Source of the DNA: JAPLGE01 sp964355545
GTDB taxonomy: Bacteria > Bipolaricaulota > Bipolaricaulia > UBA7950 > UBA9294
Assembly (NCBI GenBank): GCA_964355545.1
Contig: CAYHEK010000017.1
Coordinates: 1 to 23,623 of the forward strand
Length of the DNA stretch: 23,623 nucleotides
Direction of reading: 5' to 3'
Positions 1-7,183 of this stretch are shown here, piece after piece; within the stretch, counting starts at the first letter, position 1, and every line of letters begins with the position of its first letter. The position numbers and the translations under genes were made by a program. Below the pieces are notes generated by a model that saw only the letters and a list, made by a program, of their open reading frames with translations, was not told the origin of the DNA and did not search any database.

Positions 1-41
1 TCTTCGGGAGTGAAAGCCGAAGCCCTGTGCGGCATGGCTGA

Positions 42-155
42 CTACGCCCGAGCTTTCGCTCTTCGCTCCTGCCGGATTTTTGCCTTGGCGCGCGCCTTCG
101 TCTTTGCCTTTGTCCTCACCCTCGCCCTCTTCACCTTCACCCTGACCTTCCCCAT
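42..155 (-). CDS. Very basic 37-residue small protein, unknown function
   Basis: This is an ATG-started ORF of 37 codons that ends in TAG. An excellent Shine-Dalgarno (AAAGGAGG, complement of 161-168) lies exactly 5 bases before the start, which is the main reason to believe it. Nine lysines and nine arginines make up half of the peptide, and the only acidic residue is Glu30. Residues 3-26 nearly alternate basic and small or hydrophobic residues, beginning MGKVRVKVKRAR. The composition suggests nucleic-acid or ribosome binding, comparable in style to tiny basic ribosomal proteins such as Thx or lysine-rich histone-like tails, but I recognise no family. It is divergent from the lipoprotein gene at 356. 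A candidate promoter lies at 249-277 and a small hairpin (196-212) sits in its leader. It could be fortuitous, but the ribosome binding site argues against that. Confidence 0.45.
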   Translation of the reverse strand: MGKVRVKVKRARVRTKAKTKARAKAKIRQERRAKARA

Positions 156-248
156 CGGGTCCTCCTTTTGGAGCTGGAATCTTCGGTATGCATCATGCGG
201 CGCACGGCCGCAGCCTCATTCCCCGCCGCAACCCACACGCACTGGGAG

Positions 249-277
249 ATGATACCCCTCTTCGAGCGCGGTGGCAG
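249..277 (-). promoter_or_regulatory. Candidate sigma-70 promoter for the small basic protein
   Basis: On the minus strand, CTGCCA (277-272), a 17-base spacer and TATCAT (254-249) match the -35/-10 layout. A transcript would start near 242 and have a leader of about 87 bases. That leader contains a perfect 6-bp hairpin (TGCGGC 196-201 with GCCGCA 207-212) upstream of the ribosome binding site. This rests on motif matching only. Confidence 0.35.
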
Positions 278-302
278 ACAGGGCGGCTAAGTAGTATATG
301 AT
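275..302 (+). promoter_or_regulatory. Candidate promoter for the lipoprotein gene
   Basis: CAGACA (275-280), a 16-base spacer and TATGAT (297-302) give a strong -10 and a partial -35. The predicted start near 309 leaves a leader of about 46 bases to the ATG at 356. It sits back to back with the candidate minus-strand promoter at 249-277. Confidence 0.35.
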
Positions 303-355
303 TAGACAGTGACTGACGGGGAGGGGACGCCTTGGCTATGAGACGAGGAGGAACG

Positions 356-1789
356 ATGAAGAAGGTTCTGTGCATTCTAGCAGTGGGCGCGCTCGCGCTT
401 CTCGTCGCCGGGTGCGGCAGCTCGAAGCGGCTCGTGGACCTCGAGACGAAGACGGGGAACCAGGCGGTGCAGATCGCCGAGCTGAAAGGGAAGGTGGAGA
501 GCTACCCGGCGCTCATCGCGGTGAACACGACGCAGATCGCTGACCTCAAGAGGGAGATCGAGGGCTACTCGCCACTGATCGCGGGGAACTCGACGCGGAT
601 CGCCGACCTCGAGAGGCAGATCGCCACCTACCCGGCGATGATCGCGAGCAACGCGACCCAAATCGCCGCGATCGAAAAACGGATCGAGGGCTACCCGGCC
701 CTGATCGACGCGAACGCGAAGGACATTGTCGAGCTGGAGCGCGAGATCGCTAACTACTCGGCCCAGATCGCGGGGAGCGCGGCGCAGCTTGCCGACCTCA
801 AGAGGCAGGTGGATAGCCAAGCCTCGATGACCATGAGCAACACAGCCCTCATCGTGAATAGCGCGGCACAGCTCGCCGAGCTCGGGCGCCAGGTGGACGC
901 CCTCCAGGCCCTGACCCAGGCCCAGGCGGCGAAGGTCGCGGCCCTCGAGGCCCAGGTGGCAGCGTTCCCGGCCTTGGTCGACAAGAGCGCGGCTCGGATC
1001 GCTCTCCAGGAAGACAGGGTGAGCGAGCTCGCGACCAGATTGGAGACCTATCCCGCCCTCATCGAAGCGAGCACCCTGAGGCTCGCCCGCCTGGAAGAAG
1101 AAGTCCAAACCTACCCAGCCCAGATCGCGGAGCAAAGCGCCGAGGTTGGCGACCTCAAGGCGAGGCTTGACGAGGTTGCAGCCCAAGTCGAGGCCCTTGC
1201 CGTGTCGTCGTTCAAGGTCGCCTACCTTGAGCCGCAGGGGGCCTTCTCCGTCTTCACCGACACGGTGGCCGACCTCCTCCAGACGCAGGCGGCGAAAGAG
1301 GCGGAGCTCGCCATGCTGAACGAGGGGTTCACCTCCGGCGCGATCACGGAGACGGACTACGAGAAGAAGGTGAAGGAGCTCGGCGCTTGGATCCTCCAGG
1401 CGCAGTTCGCCGTCGACCTCGGCTTGCTCGAGAAGCTCGCCGCCTCGCCCGGCTTCGCCGACCTCGCCGCGGACCTTGGGGCGCTCAAGGAGAAAGCGGC
1501 GCCCTTGGCCGAGGACATCGCCCGCTTCGTCGAGCGAGTGAGTGCCCAAGCGATCGACTCCACGGCATTCGCGGACGAGAAGAACGCGCTTGAGGCGCGC
1601 CTCGCCGCGCTCGACGGCCGCCTGTCGGAGCTTGGGTGGACGAAGGTCCTCGAGATCGCGGAGAGGGTCGCGCGCGAGAAGGGCTACGACCTCGTCCTTC
1701 GGCGCGAGGACATCCTCGTGAACGGGAGCACCGGTCGACTCTTCGACATCACGGACCTCGTCCGGAGCGAGATCGCCTCACAGCTGTAA
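356..1789 (+). CDS. Lipoprotein with 21-residue coiled-coil repeats and Skp/OmpH-like C-terminus
   Basis: The 477-residue product starts at the ATG preceded by GAGGAGG 4 bases upstream; in-frame starts at 332 and 338 lack this site. A lipoprotein signal peptide ends at Cys20 (V-A-G-C). Gly and Ser follow rather than Asp, so outer-membrane or outer-leaflet sorting is plausible. Residues 40-284 are eleven units of three heptads, interrupted by two single-heptad insertions (166-172 and 215-221). Typical units read I-A-D-L near the start and Y-P-A-L-I in the middle, with Asn at a core d position. From about residue 285 the sequence resembles the Skp/OmpH periplasmic chaperone family: the strand FKVAYLEPQ, a helical hairpin, and a C-terminal module with EKGYDLVL and DITD. 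I infer a trimeric envelope spacer or chaperone anchored by lipid. No close family is recognised for the whole architecture. Confidence 0.85.
   Translation: MKKVLCILAVGALALLVAGCGSSKRLVDLETKTGNQAVQIAELKGKVESYPALIAVNTTQIADLKREIEGYSPLIAGNSTRIADLERQIATYPAMIASNATQIAAIEKRIEGYPALIDANAKDIVELEREIANYSAQIAGSAAQLADLKRQVDSQASMTMSNTALIVNSAAQLAELGRQVDALQALTQAQAAKVAALEAQVAAFPALVDKSAARIALQEDRVSELATRLETYPALIEASTLRLARLEEEVQTYPAQIAEQSAEVGDLKARLDEVAAQVEALAVSSFKVAYLEPQGAFSVFTDTVADLLQTQAAKEAELAMLNEGFTSGAITETDYEKKVKELGAWILQAQFAVDLGLLEKLAASPGFADLAADLGALKEKAAPLAEDIARFVERVSAQAIDSTAFADEKNALEARLAALDGRLSELGWTKVLEIAERVAREKGYDLVLRREDILVNGSTGRLFDITDLVRSEIASQL
473..1207 (+). repeat. In-frame 63-bp repeats encoding 21-residue coiled-coil units
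   Basis: Eleven units of 63 bp encode residues 40-60, 61-81, 82-102, 103-123, 124-144, 145-165, 173-193, 194-214, 222-242, 243-263 and 264-284. Two extra 21-bp heptads fall after units 6 and 8. Core positions 0, 3, 7, 10 and 14 are mostly I/L/V/Y. Position 17 is Asn in the first four units. Position 12 is often Pro, which is unusual inside a coiled coil. Copies are divergent at both DNA and protein level, so the expansion is old. Confidence 0.8.
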
Positions 1790-1809
1790 CCAAGACCTGC
1801 GTTGGGAAG

Positions 1810-1840
1810 CCAGAGTGTGGGCCCCCTCTGGTTTTCTTTC
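1810..1840 (+). terminator. Intrinsic terminator after the lipoprotein gene
   Basis: A CCAGAG/CTCTGG stem (1810-1815 with 1826-1831) encloses a GC-rich loop and is followed directly by a T-rich run (TTTTCTTTC, 1832-1840). It ends the lipoprotein transcript 20 bases after the stop and separates it from the ligA promoter. Confidence 0.75.
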
Positions 1841-1844
1841 GGGG

Positions 1845-1873
1845 TTGACAAGGCTCGCTCTCCCTGAGACCCT
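1845..1873 (+). promoter_or_regulatory. ligA promoter, probably giving a leaderless mRNA
   Basis: A perfect TTGACA (1845-1850), a 17-base spacer and GACCCT (1868-1873) form the promoter. A TG at 1865-1866 gives an extended -10. The -10 ends exactly 9 bases before the ligA ATG and no Shine-Dalgarno is present, so transcription would start at or within about two bases of the start codon. Confidence 0.5.
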
Positions 1874-1882
1874 ATAGCCTCG

Positions 1883-3892
1883 ATGGGAAAGGACGTGCGA
1901 AGCGAGATCGGGCGCCTGCGCGAGGAGATCGAGCGCCACAACTACCTCTATCACGTGCTCGACCGGCCCGAGATCTCCGATAGCGAGTATGACCTTCTCT
2001 TCCGCCGCCTAGTGAAGCTCGAGGCGGCGCACCCCGAGCTTGTCACTCCCGACTCCCCCACCCAGCGCGTCGGTGCCACGCCGGCCGAAGGGTTCGCCAC
2101 AGCGGTGCACGCCGTTCCCATGATGAGTCTCGCGAACGCCTTCAGCGTCGAGGAGGCCCGCGACTTCGACCGCCGCGTGAAGAAACTCCTCGGCCGGGAT
2201 GACGTCGCCTACGTCGCCGAGCCGAAGCTCGATGGCCTATCGGTCGAACTCGTCTACCGTGACGGCCTGTTCGTCCAGGGCTCGACGCGCGGGGACGGCG
2301 TGAACGGGGAGGACGTGACGGCGAACCTGCGCACGATCCGGAGCGTCCCCCTCCGCCTGCGCCGGCGCGGCGGGAGGGCACCCGCTCTCCTCGAGGTGCG
2401 CGGCGAGGTATACATCGACAAGGAAGACCTCCTCCGCTTGAACCGCGAGCGGGAGGAGGAGGGACTTCTCCCCTTCGCCAATCCGCGCAACCTCGCCGCC
2501 GGCTCGCTGCGCCAGCTCGAGCCACGCATCACAGGCGCGCGGCCGCTTCGGATCTTCTGTTACGACGTCGGCCGCGTGGACGGGGTGAGAATCGAGACGC
2601 AGGTGGAGCTTCTGGAGACGCTCGTCGAGCTCGGGATTCGCGTCAATCCTCTCTACGCCCCTTGCCAGGGGATCGAGGAGGCGATCGCCTTCTACGAACG
2701 GCTCGCGGAAGAGAGGGAGGCCCTCCCCTACGAGGCCGACGGCGTCGTGATCAAGGTGGACGACTTCGCGGCGCGTCGGATCTTGGGCGAGATCTCGCGC
2801 AGCCCGCGCTGGGCGGTCGCGGCGAAGTTCCCCGCCGAGCAGGGGACGACGAGGCTCAAGGAGATCCTCGTCCAGGTCGGCCGCACGGGGATCCTCACCC
2901 CGGTTGCGATCCTCGAGCCGGTCCGCGTGCGCGGGGTGGAGATCTCCCGCGCTACGCTTCACAACGAGGATGAGGTGAAGCGGAAGGACATTCGCGCAGG
3001 CGACATCGTCCTTGTCCAGAGGGCGGGCGACGTCATTCCCGAGGTCGTCCGACCCCTTGTCGAGCGTCGGAGCGGAGAGGAGCGGCCGTTTGTGATGCCG
3101 ACCGCCTGCCCGGTCTGCGGGGGTCCGATTGTCCGTCTCGAGGGGGAGGTCGCTCACCGTTGTCTCAACCTCTCTTGTCCGGCGCGGATCAAGGAGTCGA
3201 TCCTGCACTTTGTCTCCAAGGGGGGACTTGACGTCGAGGGGTTTGGCCCGAGGCTCGTGGACCAGCTAGTGGAGCGTGGGATCGTGCGGCGGCTCGACGA
3301 CCTCTTTCGTCTGGACCGGGAGAGCCTCCTCGGCCTCGAGCGGATGGGAGAGAAGTCGGCAGGGAACCTCCTCACCGCCCTCGCGAAGAGCAAGTCGGTA
3401 TCCCTTCCGAAGTTCCTCTTCGCCTTGGGGATCCCCGAGGTCGGCGAGCACACGGCCGAGCTCCTCGCCGCGGCCTTCCCCGAGCTTCGGCGGCTCATCG
3501 ACGCAAGCGAAGAGGAGCTCGTCGCCATTCCGGAGATCGGCCCGCGCACGGCCGAGGCGATCCGCGACTTCTTCTCAAACCCCGAGAATCGCTCCCTGAT
3601 CAACGAGCTCATCACGGCAGGCGTGGTGCCCCGTGCCGGCCCGCGCGGGGGCTCGACCGCCCTTGAAGGAAGGCGATTCGTCTTCACGGGGACCCTCTCC
3701 ACCATGACCCGCGAGGAGGCCGGCGAGCGGGTGAAGCGGCTTTCCGGGACGGTCTCCTCCTCCGTCAGCGGCCGGACGGACTACGTGGTCGTCGGCGAGA
3801 ATCCGGGATCGAAGGCCGGCGAGGCCCGCGCCTTAGGGGTAAGGACCCTCACGGAGGACGAGTTCCTCGCCCTCCTGGAAGAGCATGCCTAG
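1883..3892 (+). CDS. ligA: NAD-dependent DNA ligase LigA
   Basis: The 669-residue protein is full length for LigA and seals nicks using NAD+ in replication and repair. Domain Ia carries the NMN-binding YLYH...SDSEYD stretch (about residues 15-35). The adenylated lysine is Lys115 in EPKLDG. An OB fold follows, then a four-cysteine zinc finger (Cys409, Cys412, Cys427, Cys432), helix-hairpin-helix repeats (about 445-580), and a C-terminal BRCT domain (about 590-669, with GRRFVFTGTL). The ATG at 1883 has no Shine-Dalgarno, but a promoter -10 lies 9 bases upstream, fitting a leaderless start. Its last 8 bases overlap the start of rlmN, so the two form a translationally linked operon. All catalytic motifs look intact. 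Confidence 0.97.
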   Translation: MGKDVRSEIGRLREEIERHNYLYHVLDRPEISDSEYDLLFRRLVKLEAAHPELVTPDSPTQRVGATPAEGFATAVHAVPMMSLANAFSVEEARDFDRRVKKLLGRDDVAYVAEPKLDGLSVELVYRDGLFVQGSTRGDGVNGEDVTANLRTIRSVPLRLRRRGGRAPALLEVRGEVYIDKEDLLRLNREREEEGLLPFANPRNLAAGSLRQLEPRITGARPLRIFCYDVGRVDGVRIETQVELLETLVELGIRVNPLYAPCQGIEEAIAFYERLAEEREALPYEADGVVIKVDDFAARRILGEISRSPRWAVAAKFPAEQGTTRLKEILVQVGRTGILTPVAILEPVRVRGVEISRATLHNEDEVKRKDIRAGDIVLVQRAGDVIPEVVRPLVERRSGEERPFVMPTACPVCGGPIVRLEGEVAHRCLNLSCPARIKESILHFVSKGGLDVEGFGPRLVDQLVERGIVRRLDDLFRLDRESLLGLERMGEKSAGNLLTALAKSKSVSLPKFLFALGIPEVGEHTAELLAAAFPELRRLIDASEEELVAIPEIGPRTAEAIRDFFSNPENRSLINELITAGVVPRAGPRGGSTALEGRRFVFTGTLSTMTREEAGERVKRLSGTVSSSVSGRTDYVVVGENPGSKAGEARALGVRTLTEDEFLALLEEHA

Positions 3893-4946
3893 GCGGAGCC
3901 TCCCCGACCTTGACCGCGAGGAACTTGCCCTTCTCTTGGCCGGTTGGAATGAACCGGCCTTCCGCGTGGGCCAGATCTGGCGCGCGGTCTACCAAGAGCT
4001 CGTTTCCTCCTACGATGCCATCACCACGCTCCCCCGGCCGCTCCGGGCGCGGCTCGCCGCGGAGCTCCCGCTCGATCCGCTCCAGGCGGCCGAGCGACTC
4101 GAGAGCGCAGACAAGACAACGGAGAAGGTCCTCTTCCGCCTCGCCGACGGGGAGACGATCGAGGCGGTCCTCATGCGCTACGACGCGCGACGGACCGTGT
4201 GTCTGTCGACCCAGGTCGGCTGCGCGATCGGCTGCCCATTCTGCGCGACCGGAAGGGCAGGGTTCCGCCGAGACCTCACAGCCGGTGAGATCGTCTCCCA
4301 AGTCCTCCACTTCGCGCGCGAGCTGCGGGTGGGAGGGGAGCGTCCAACGAACGTCGTCTACATGGGAATGGGAGAGCCATTCCTGAATTACGAGGCGACG
4401 ATGAAGTCGATCCGCCTCCTGAACGACCCGGAAGGATTTGGCCTGCGGGCGCGCGGGTTCACCGTCTCGACGGCCGGGATCGTCCCTGGGATCGAGCGCC
4501 TCGCGAGCGAGGACGTTGAGGTGAACCTGGCCGTCTCCCTCCACGCGGGGCGCGATCGCCTGCGCAACGCGCTCGTCCCGGTGAATAGCCGCTACCTCCT
4601 CTCCGAGGTCATCCACGCCTGCCGCGTCTACGTCGCGCGGACCCGGCGCCGCGTCACGTTCGAGGTCGCCCTGATCGAGGGCGTGAACGACTCTCTCTCC
4701 CAGGCGCGCGAGATCGCTCGGCTCCTTGAGGGGCTCCTCGCGCACGTCAACTTGATTCCCCTGAACCCCGTCCCCGGCTCCCCCCTGCGGCCGAGCCCAC
4801 CTGGCCGGCGCGCGGCCTTCGCACGAGAATTGCGTGGGGCGGGGATCCCCGTCACGCTCCGCCGCGGACGCGGGATTGAGATTGAGGCCGGCTGCGGTCA
4901 GTTGCGCGGCCGCGCCGCGGCGGGGACGGCGGCGGTCAGTCGCTAA
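3885..4946 (+). CDS. rlmN: Dual-specificity 23S rRNA/tRNA A2503 methyltransferase RlmN
   Basis: This 353-residue radical-SAM enzyme makes 2-methyladenosine at 23S rRNA A2503 and, in studied bacteria, at A37 of some tRNAs. The radical-SAM cluster motif CxxxCxxC is Cys113, Cys117 and Cys120. The two family-specific catalytic cysteines are present: Cys106, seven residues before the cluster, and Cys337 in GCGQL, equivalent to E. coli Cys118 and Cys355. The N-terminal FRVGQIWRAVYQ helix and the GMGEPFLNY motif are also typical. The ATG overlaps the ligA stop by 8 bases. At the 3' end its TAA overlaps the TAG of the convergent sigma gene within the four bases CTAA, with no terminator between them. 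Confidence 0.97.
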   Translation: MPRRSLPDLDREELALLLAGWNEPAFRVGQIWRAVYQELVSSYDAITTLPRPLRARLAAELPLDPLQAAERLESADKTTEKVLFRLADGETIEAVLMRYDARRTVCLSTQVGCAIGCPFCATGRAGFRRDLTAGEIVSQVLHFARELRVGGERPTNVVYMGMGEPFLNYEATMKSIRLLNDPEGFGLRARGFTVSTAGIVPGIERLASEDVEVNLAVSLHAGRDRLRNALVPVNSRYLLSEVIHACRVYVARTRRRVTFEVALIEGVNDSLSQAREIARLLEGLLAHVNLIPLNPVPGSPLRPSPPGRRAAFARELRGAGIPVTLRRGRGIEIEAGCGQLRGRAAAGTAAVSR

Positions 4947-5809
4947 AGGAGGCCGCGGTAGAAGTCGAGGGCGCGCTCGCCCCAGCTGTCGGTTAGGTGA
5001 TCGAGGCCCTGCTTCACGAGCTGGCGGGCACGCTCGCGGCTCACCTTCATGATTCTCCCCACCTCGGCGAGCGAGTACGGGCGTCCGTCCTCGATCCCGT
5101 AGTGGAGACGGATGGCGAGCGCCTCACGCGCGGGGACGCGCTCAAGGACGCCTTCGAGGTCGTCGTGGAAGAGGAGTCGGAGCGCCTCCCTCTCCAGGGA
5201 GGGCGCGGTCGGATCCTCGATCAGGTCCTCGAGCGTCTCCTGGCCGTCCTCGCTTGCGACCTGATCGAGGGAGACGGTCTCACCCACCTCGGCCTCGATT
5301 CGGCGGAGCCTCTCCGCGGAGACCCCGAGAGCCGCCGTGAGCTCTTCCTCGTCTTCGCCCCCCGCTCGCTCTCGGAACTGCTCGAGGCGGCGCACGGCGC
5401 GGAAGAGATAGTCCGGGATGCGGATGAGACGCGAGTACTCGGTGATCGCAGCGAGGATGGCGCGGCGGATCCACCAGGAGGCGTAGGTGGAGAGCTTGTA
5501 GCCGCGCTCGACGTCGAATCGGTCGACCGCCTCGATCAGGCCGATGTTCCCCTCCTGGATAAGGTCGATCACGGGAAGGCCGGCGTCGGCGTACTCCTGG
5601 GCGATCTTCACGACGAGGCGAAGGTTCGAGGTGATCAGCTTTTCCCGTGCCCCCGCCACCTCAGCGACCACGTCCCTCGCCACTTTCCGCTCCTCCTCGA
5701 CCGAGAGGAGCGGGAAGTGGGAGATCTCACGGAAGTAGATCCGCAAGATGTTGACCGTGTCGGTGCTTGAGGCCTCCTCGATCTCTTCCTCGTCCAGCGT
5801 ATCGCGCAT
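4943..5809 (-). CDS. RNA polymerase sigma-70 family factor
   Basis: The 288-residue protein has region 1.2 (about 17-40, ILRIYFREISHFPLLS), region 2 with core-binding NLRLVVKIAQEY and IDLIQEGNIGL (62-91), and region 2.3/2.4 with TYASWWIRRAI (108-118). Region 3 follows, then region 4.2 as a helix-turn-helix (245-273, YSLAEVGRIMKVSRERARQL). There is no long region 1.1. Region 2.4 (EYSRLIRIPDYLFRAVRR) differs from the usual primary-sigma sequence, so it may be a group-2 or stress factor; I cannot rule out the housekeeping one. I chose the ATG at 5809 because an upstream TTG (5836) would lie upstream of the predicted -10. The gene follows pus10 but has its own promoter, and converges with rlmN. 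Confidence 0.93.
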   Translation of the reverse strand: MRDTLDEEEIEEASSTDTVNILRIYFREISHFPLLSVEEERKVARDVVAEVAGAREKLITSNLRLVVKIAQEYADAGLPVIDLIQEGNIGLIEAVDRFDVERGYKLSTYASWWIRRAILAAITEYSRLIRIPDYLFRAVRRLEQFRERAGGEDEEELTAALGVSAERLRRIEAEVGETVSLDQVASEDGQETLEDLIEDPTAPSLEREALRLLFHDDLEGVLERVPAREALAIRLHYGIEDGRPYSLAEVGRIMKVSRERARQLVKQGLDHLTDSWGERALDFYRGLL

Positions 5810-5825
5810 TTCCGTGATCGCAATA

Positions 5826-5855
5826 ACTGTACGCAAGCAAGGAGGACTTTGCCAA
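5826..5855 (-). promoter_or_regulatory. Promoter of the sigma-factor gene
   Basis: On the minus strand, TTGGCA (5855-5850), an 18-base spacer and TACAGT (5831-5826) lie in the short gap after the pus10 stop. The predicted transcript starts about 10 bases before the ATG at 5809, giving a very short leader with only a weak GGAA before the start. The position decides the start codon of the sigma gene. Confidence 0.5.
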
Positions 5856-5857
5856 GG

Positions 5858-7111
5858 TCAGTCGGGGAAGGCGGGCGAGGAGACGTCGAGCACGTCAAGT
5901 TCGGCGACGCGTGAGGGGGCGCCCAGCCGCTCGGTGAGGCTGGGGCGGGTGCGGCCCTCGTCACCGGTGACGAGCTCCTTGATGTAGAGGCCCCCTTCGC
6001 TGCGCAACGTAAGCTCCGCGCGGCGGGGGGAGAGGAGTTCTCCACGCGCCTCGAGGAGGCGGCGGCCGCGCACGAGGTCGGCGCGGCGGTGGGCGACGCG
6101 GCGGGGCGTGCGCTGTTCGATCGTCCCCAGGAGCCCCAAGAGGCCCTCCGCGAGGGCTTCTTTTGTGACGTCGGCGTCGAACTCGACGAGGGCGCGGTAA
6201 ACCTTCTGCGCCTGTGCCTCCTTGATCTCGCCGACCGTCTCCGGGGAGACGAAGACAAGGCCCGCGACCTCGACCTTCCCGGCGGCCGTCCGGTTCACCT
6301 CCTCCTCGAGGCGTACGAGATCGAGCCGCCGCCTCCGGGGAGAGACGAGTTCAAGGACGAACGGCCGGCCTCTCCCGAGCATGCGCGCGTCGATGTCCTC
6401 CCGGCCGGCACCGTGGAGGTGTCCCGCGCGCGCCTGCGCCGCGGCGAGGAACGGCGGGGCGACCAGTTCCTCGACCGACTCCGGGTACTGCTTTCCGGTG
6501 TGGCCGCACGAGGGGCACCCGCGGCCGCGGCAGCGGCGGCAGGGCCAGTGGGTCTGCGGGATACCGCGCACGAGCTTGCGGTAGCGACCGTAGAGGGTGA
6601 GGGGGAGGACGTGGAGGGAGATCTCGCTTGTGGCGAGGTCGACGGTGAAGGAGAGGTGAGGGTGGCGCAGGGCAAGGGTCCCCCGGCCCGTGCGCACCTC
6701 GAAGCCCTTACCGACCTCCCGGTCGAAGGCGTGCTTGAGCGGCTCGGAGAGGCCGGTCTTGAATCGCTCGTCGAAGAACCGCTCTACCTCGCGCAGCCTG
6801 GGGGAGAGTTTCACACCGACGAGGTAGGTCTCGTACTCGATCCCTTCGGCGAGGAGGGCGGCGCGGAGACCCCACTCCTCGATGCGGTCAAAGAGTCCCT
6901 CGCAGACCCAGCAACCTCCACCCTCTCCGGATATACCGAGCATGGAGAGGAGCACGCGCAGGGCCCTTCCGCGCTCGCGGTTTTCGAGGCCGTGGCCGAG
7001 CCGGCCGAAGGCGCGGCCCAAGCAGTCGTCGCAGATCGGACCGGCGTGGAGGATCGCCTCTGCGTGCTCGAGGACGTCCCTCGCGCGATCTGTCCATCCT
7101 CCTTCATCCAT
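5858..7111 (-). CDS. pus10: Pus10-type tRNA pseudouridine synthase
   Basis: The 417-residue protein matches Pus10, which in archaea makes pseudouridine 54/55 in the tRNA T-loop. The N-terminal accessory part has paired cysteines (Cys27/Cys30, Cys67/Cys70). A second cluster of four lies at Cys191, Cys194, Cys199 and Cys202, probably for zinc. The catalytic block HGAGREDIDARMLGRGRPF (about 233-251) contains the presumed catalytic Asp239 in GRED, aligned with GRTD of TruA. It is followed by the family motifs TPRRVAHRRADLVR and GLYIKELVTGDEGRTRPS. The ATG at 7111 is set by a Shine-Dalgarno at 7117-7124. It is co-oriented with lhr upstream, 72 bases away. The family is known mainly from archaea and eukaryotes, so a bacterial copy suggests transfer, although base composition looks like its neighbours. 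Confidence 0.93.
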   Translation of the reverse strand: MDEGGWTDRARDVLEHAEAILHAGPICDDCLGRAFGRLGHGLENRERGRALRVLLSMLGISGEGGGCWVCEGLFDRIEEWGLRAALLAEGIEYETYLVGVKLSPRLREVERFFDERFKTGLSEPLKHAFDREVGKGFEVRTGRGTLALRHPHLSFTVDLATSEISLHVLPLTLYGRYRKLVRGIPQTHWPCRRCRGRGCPSCGHTGKQYPESVEELVAPPFLAAAQARAGHLHGAGREDIDARMLGRGRPFVLELVSPRRRRLDLVRLEEEVNRTAAGKVEVAGLVFVSPETVGEIKEAQAQKVYRALVEFDADVTKEALAEGLLGLLGTIEQRTPRRVAHRRADLVRGRRLLEARGELLSPRRAELTLRSEGGLYIKELVTGDEGRTRPSLTERLGAPSRVAELDVLDVSSPAFPD

Positions 7112-7116
7112 CGGCA

Positions 7117-7124
7117 CACCTCTC
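7117..7124 (-). promoter_or_regulatory. Ribosome binding site deciding the pus10 start
   Basis: The minus strand reads GAGAGGTG, 5 bases before the ATG at 7111. This supports that start over an in-frame TTG 21 codons upstream (7174), which would nearly abut the lhr stop and has no such site. Confidence 0.6.
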
Positions 7125-7183
7125 TTCGAGATAAACCCGTCCGTGATCTTCGCCCACCGGGGCGGCCACGGCAAAGTGCGTCC

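Noticed and set aside
10..252. 80-codon plus-strand ORF with a hydrophobic stretch
   Set aside because: The hydrophobic run is the complement of the Lys/Arg codons of the minus-strand peptide at 42-155. It starts at GTG without a convincing ribosome binding site.
377..1549. 390-codon minus-strand ORF
   Set aside because: It is the antisense shadow of the repeat lipoprotein; repeats give it length, and it has no start signals or recognisable domain.
1873..1878. TATAGC as the ligA -10
   Set aside because: It is 22 bases from the TTGACA, outside the normal range; GACCCT at 17 bases with an upstream TG fits better.
5810..5836. TTG start adding 9 residues to the sigma factor
   Set aside because: It lies upstream of the predicted -10 and has no Shine-Dalgarno; the ATG at 5809 fits the family N-terminus.
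7112..7174. TTG start adding 21 residues to Pus10
   Set aside because: The ATG at 7111 has a properly spaced GAGAGGTG, and the extension has no family similarity.
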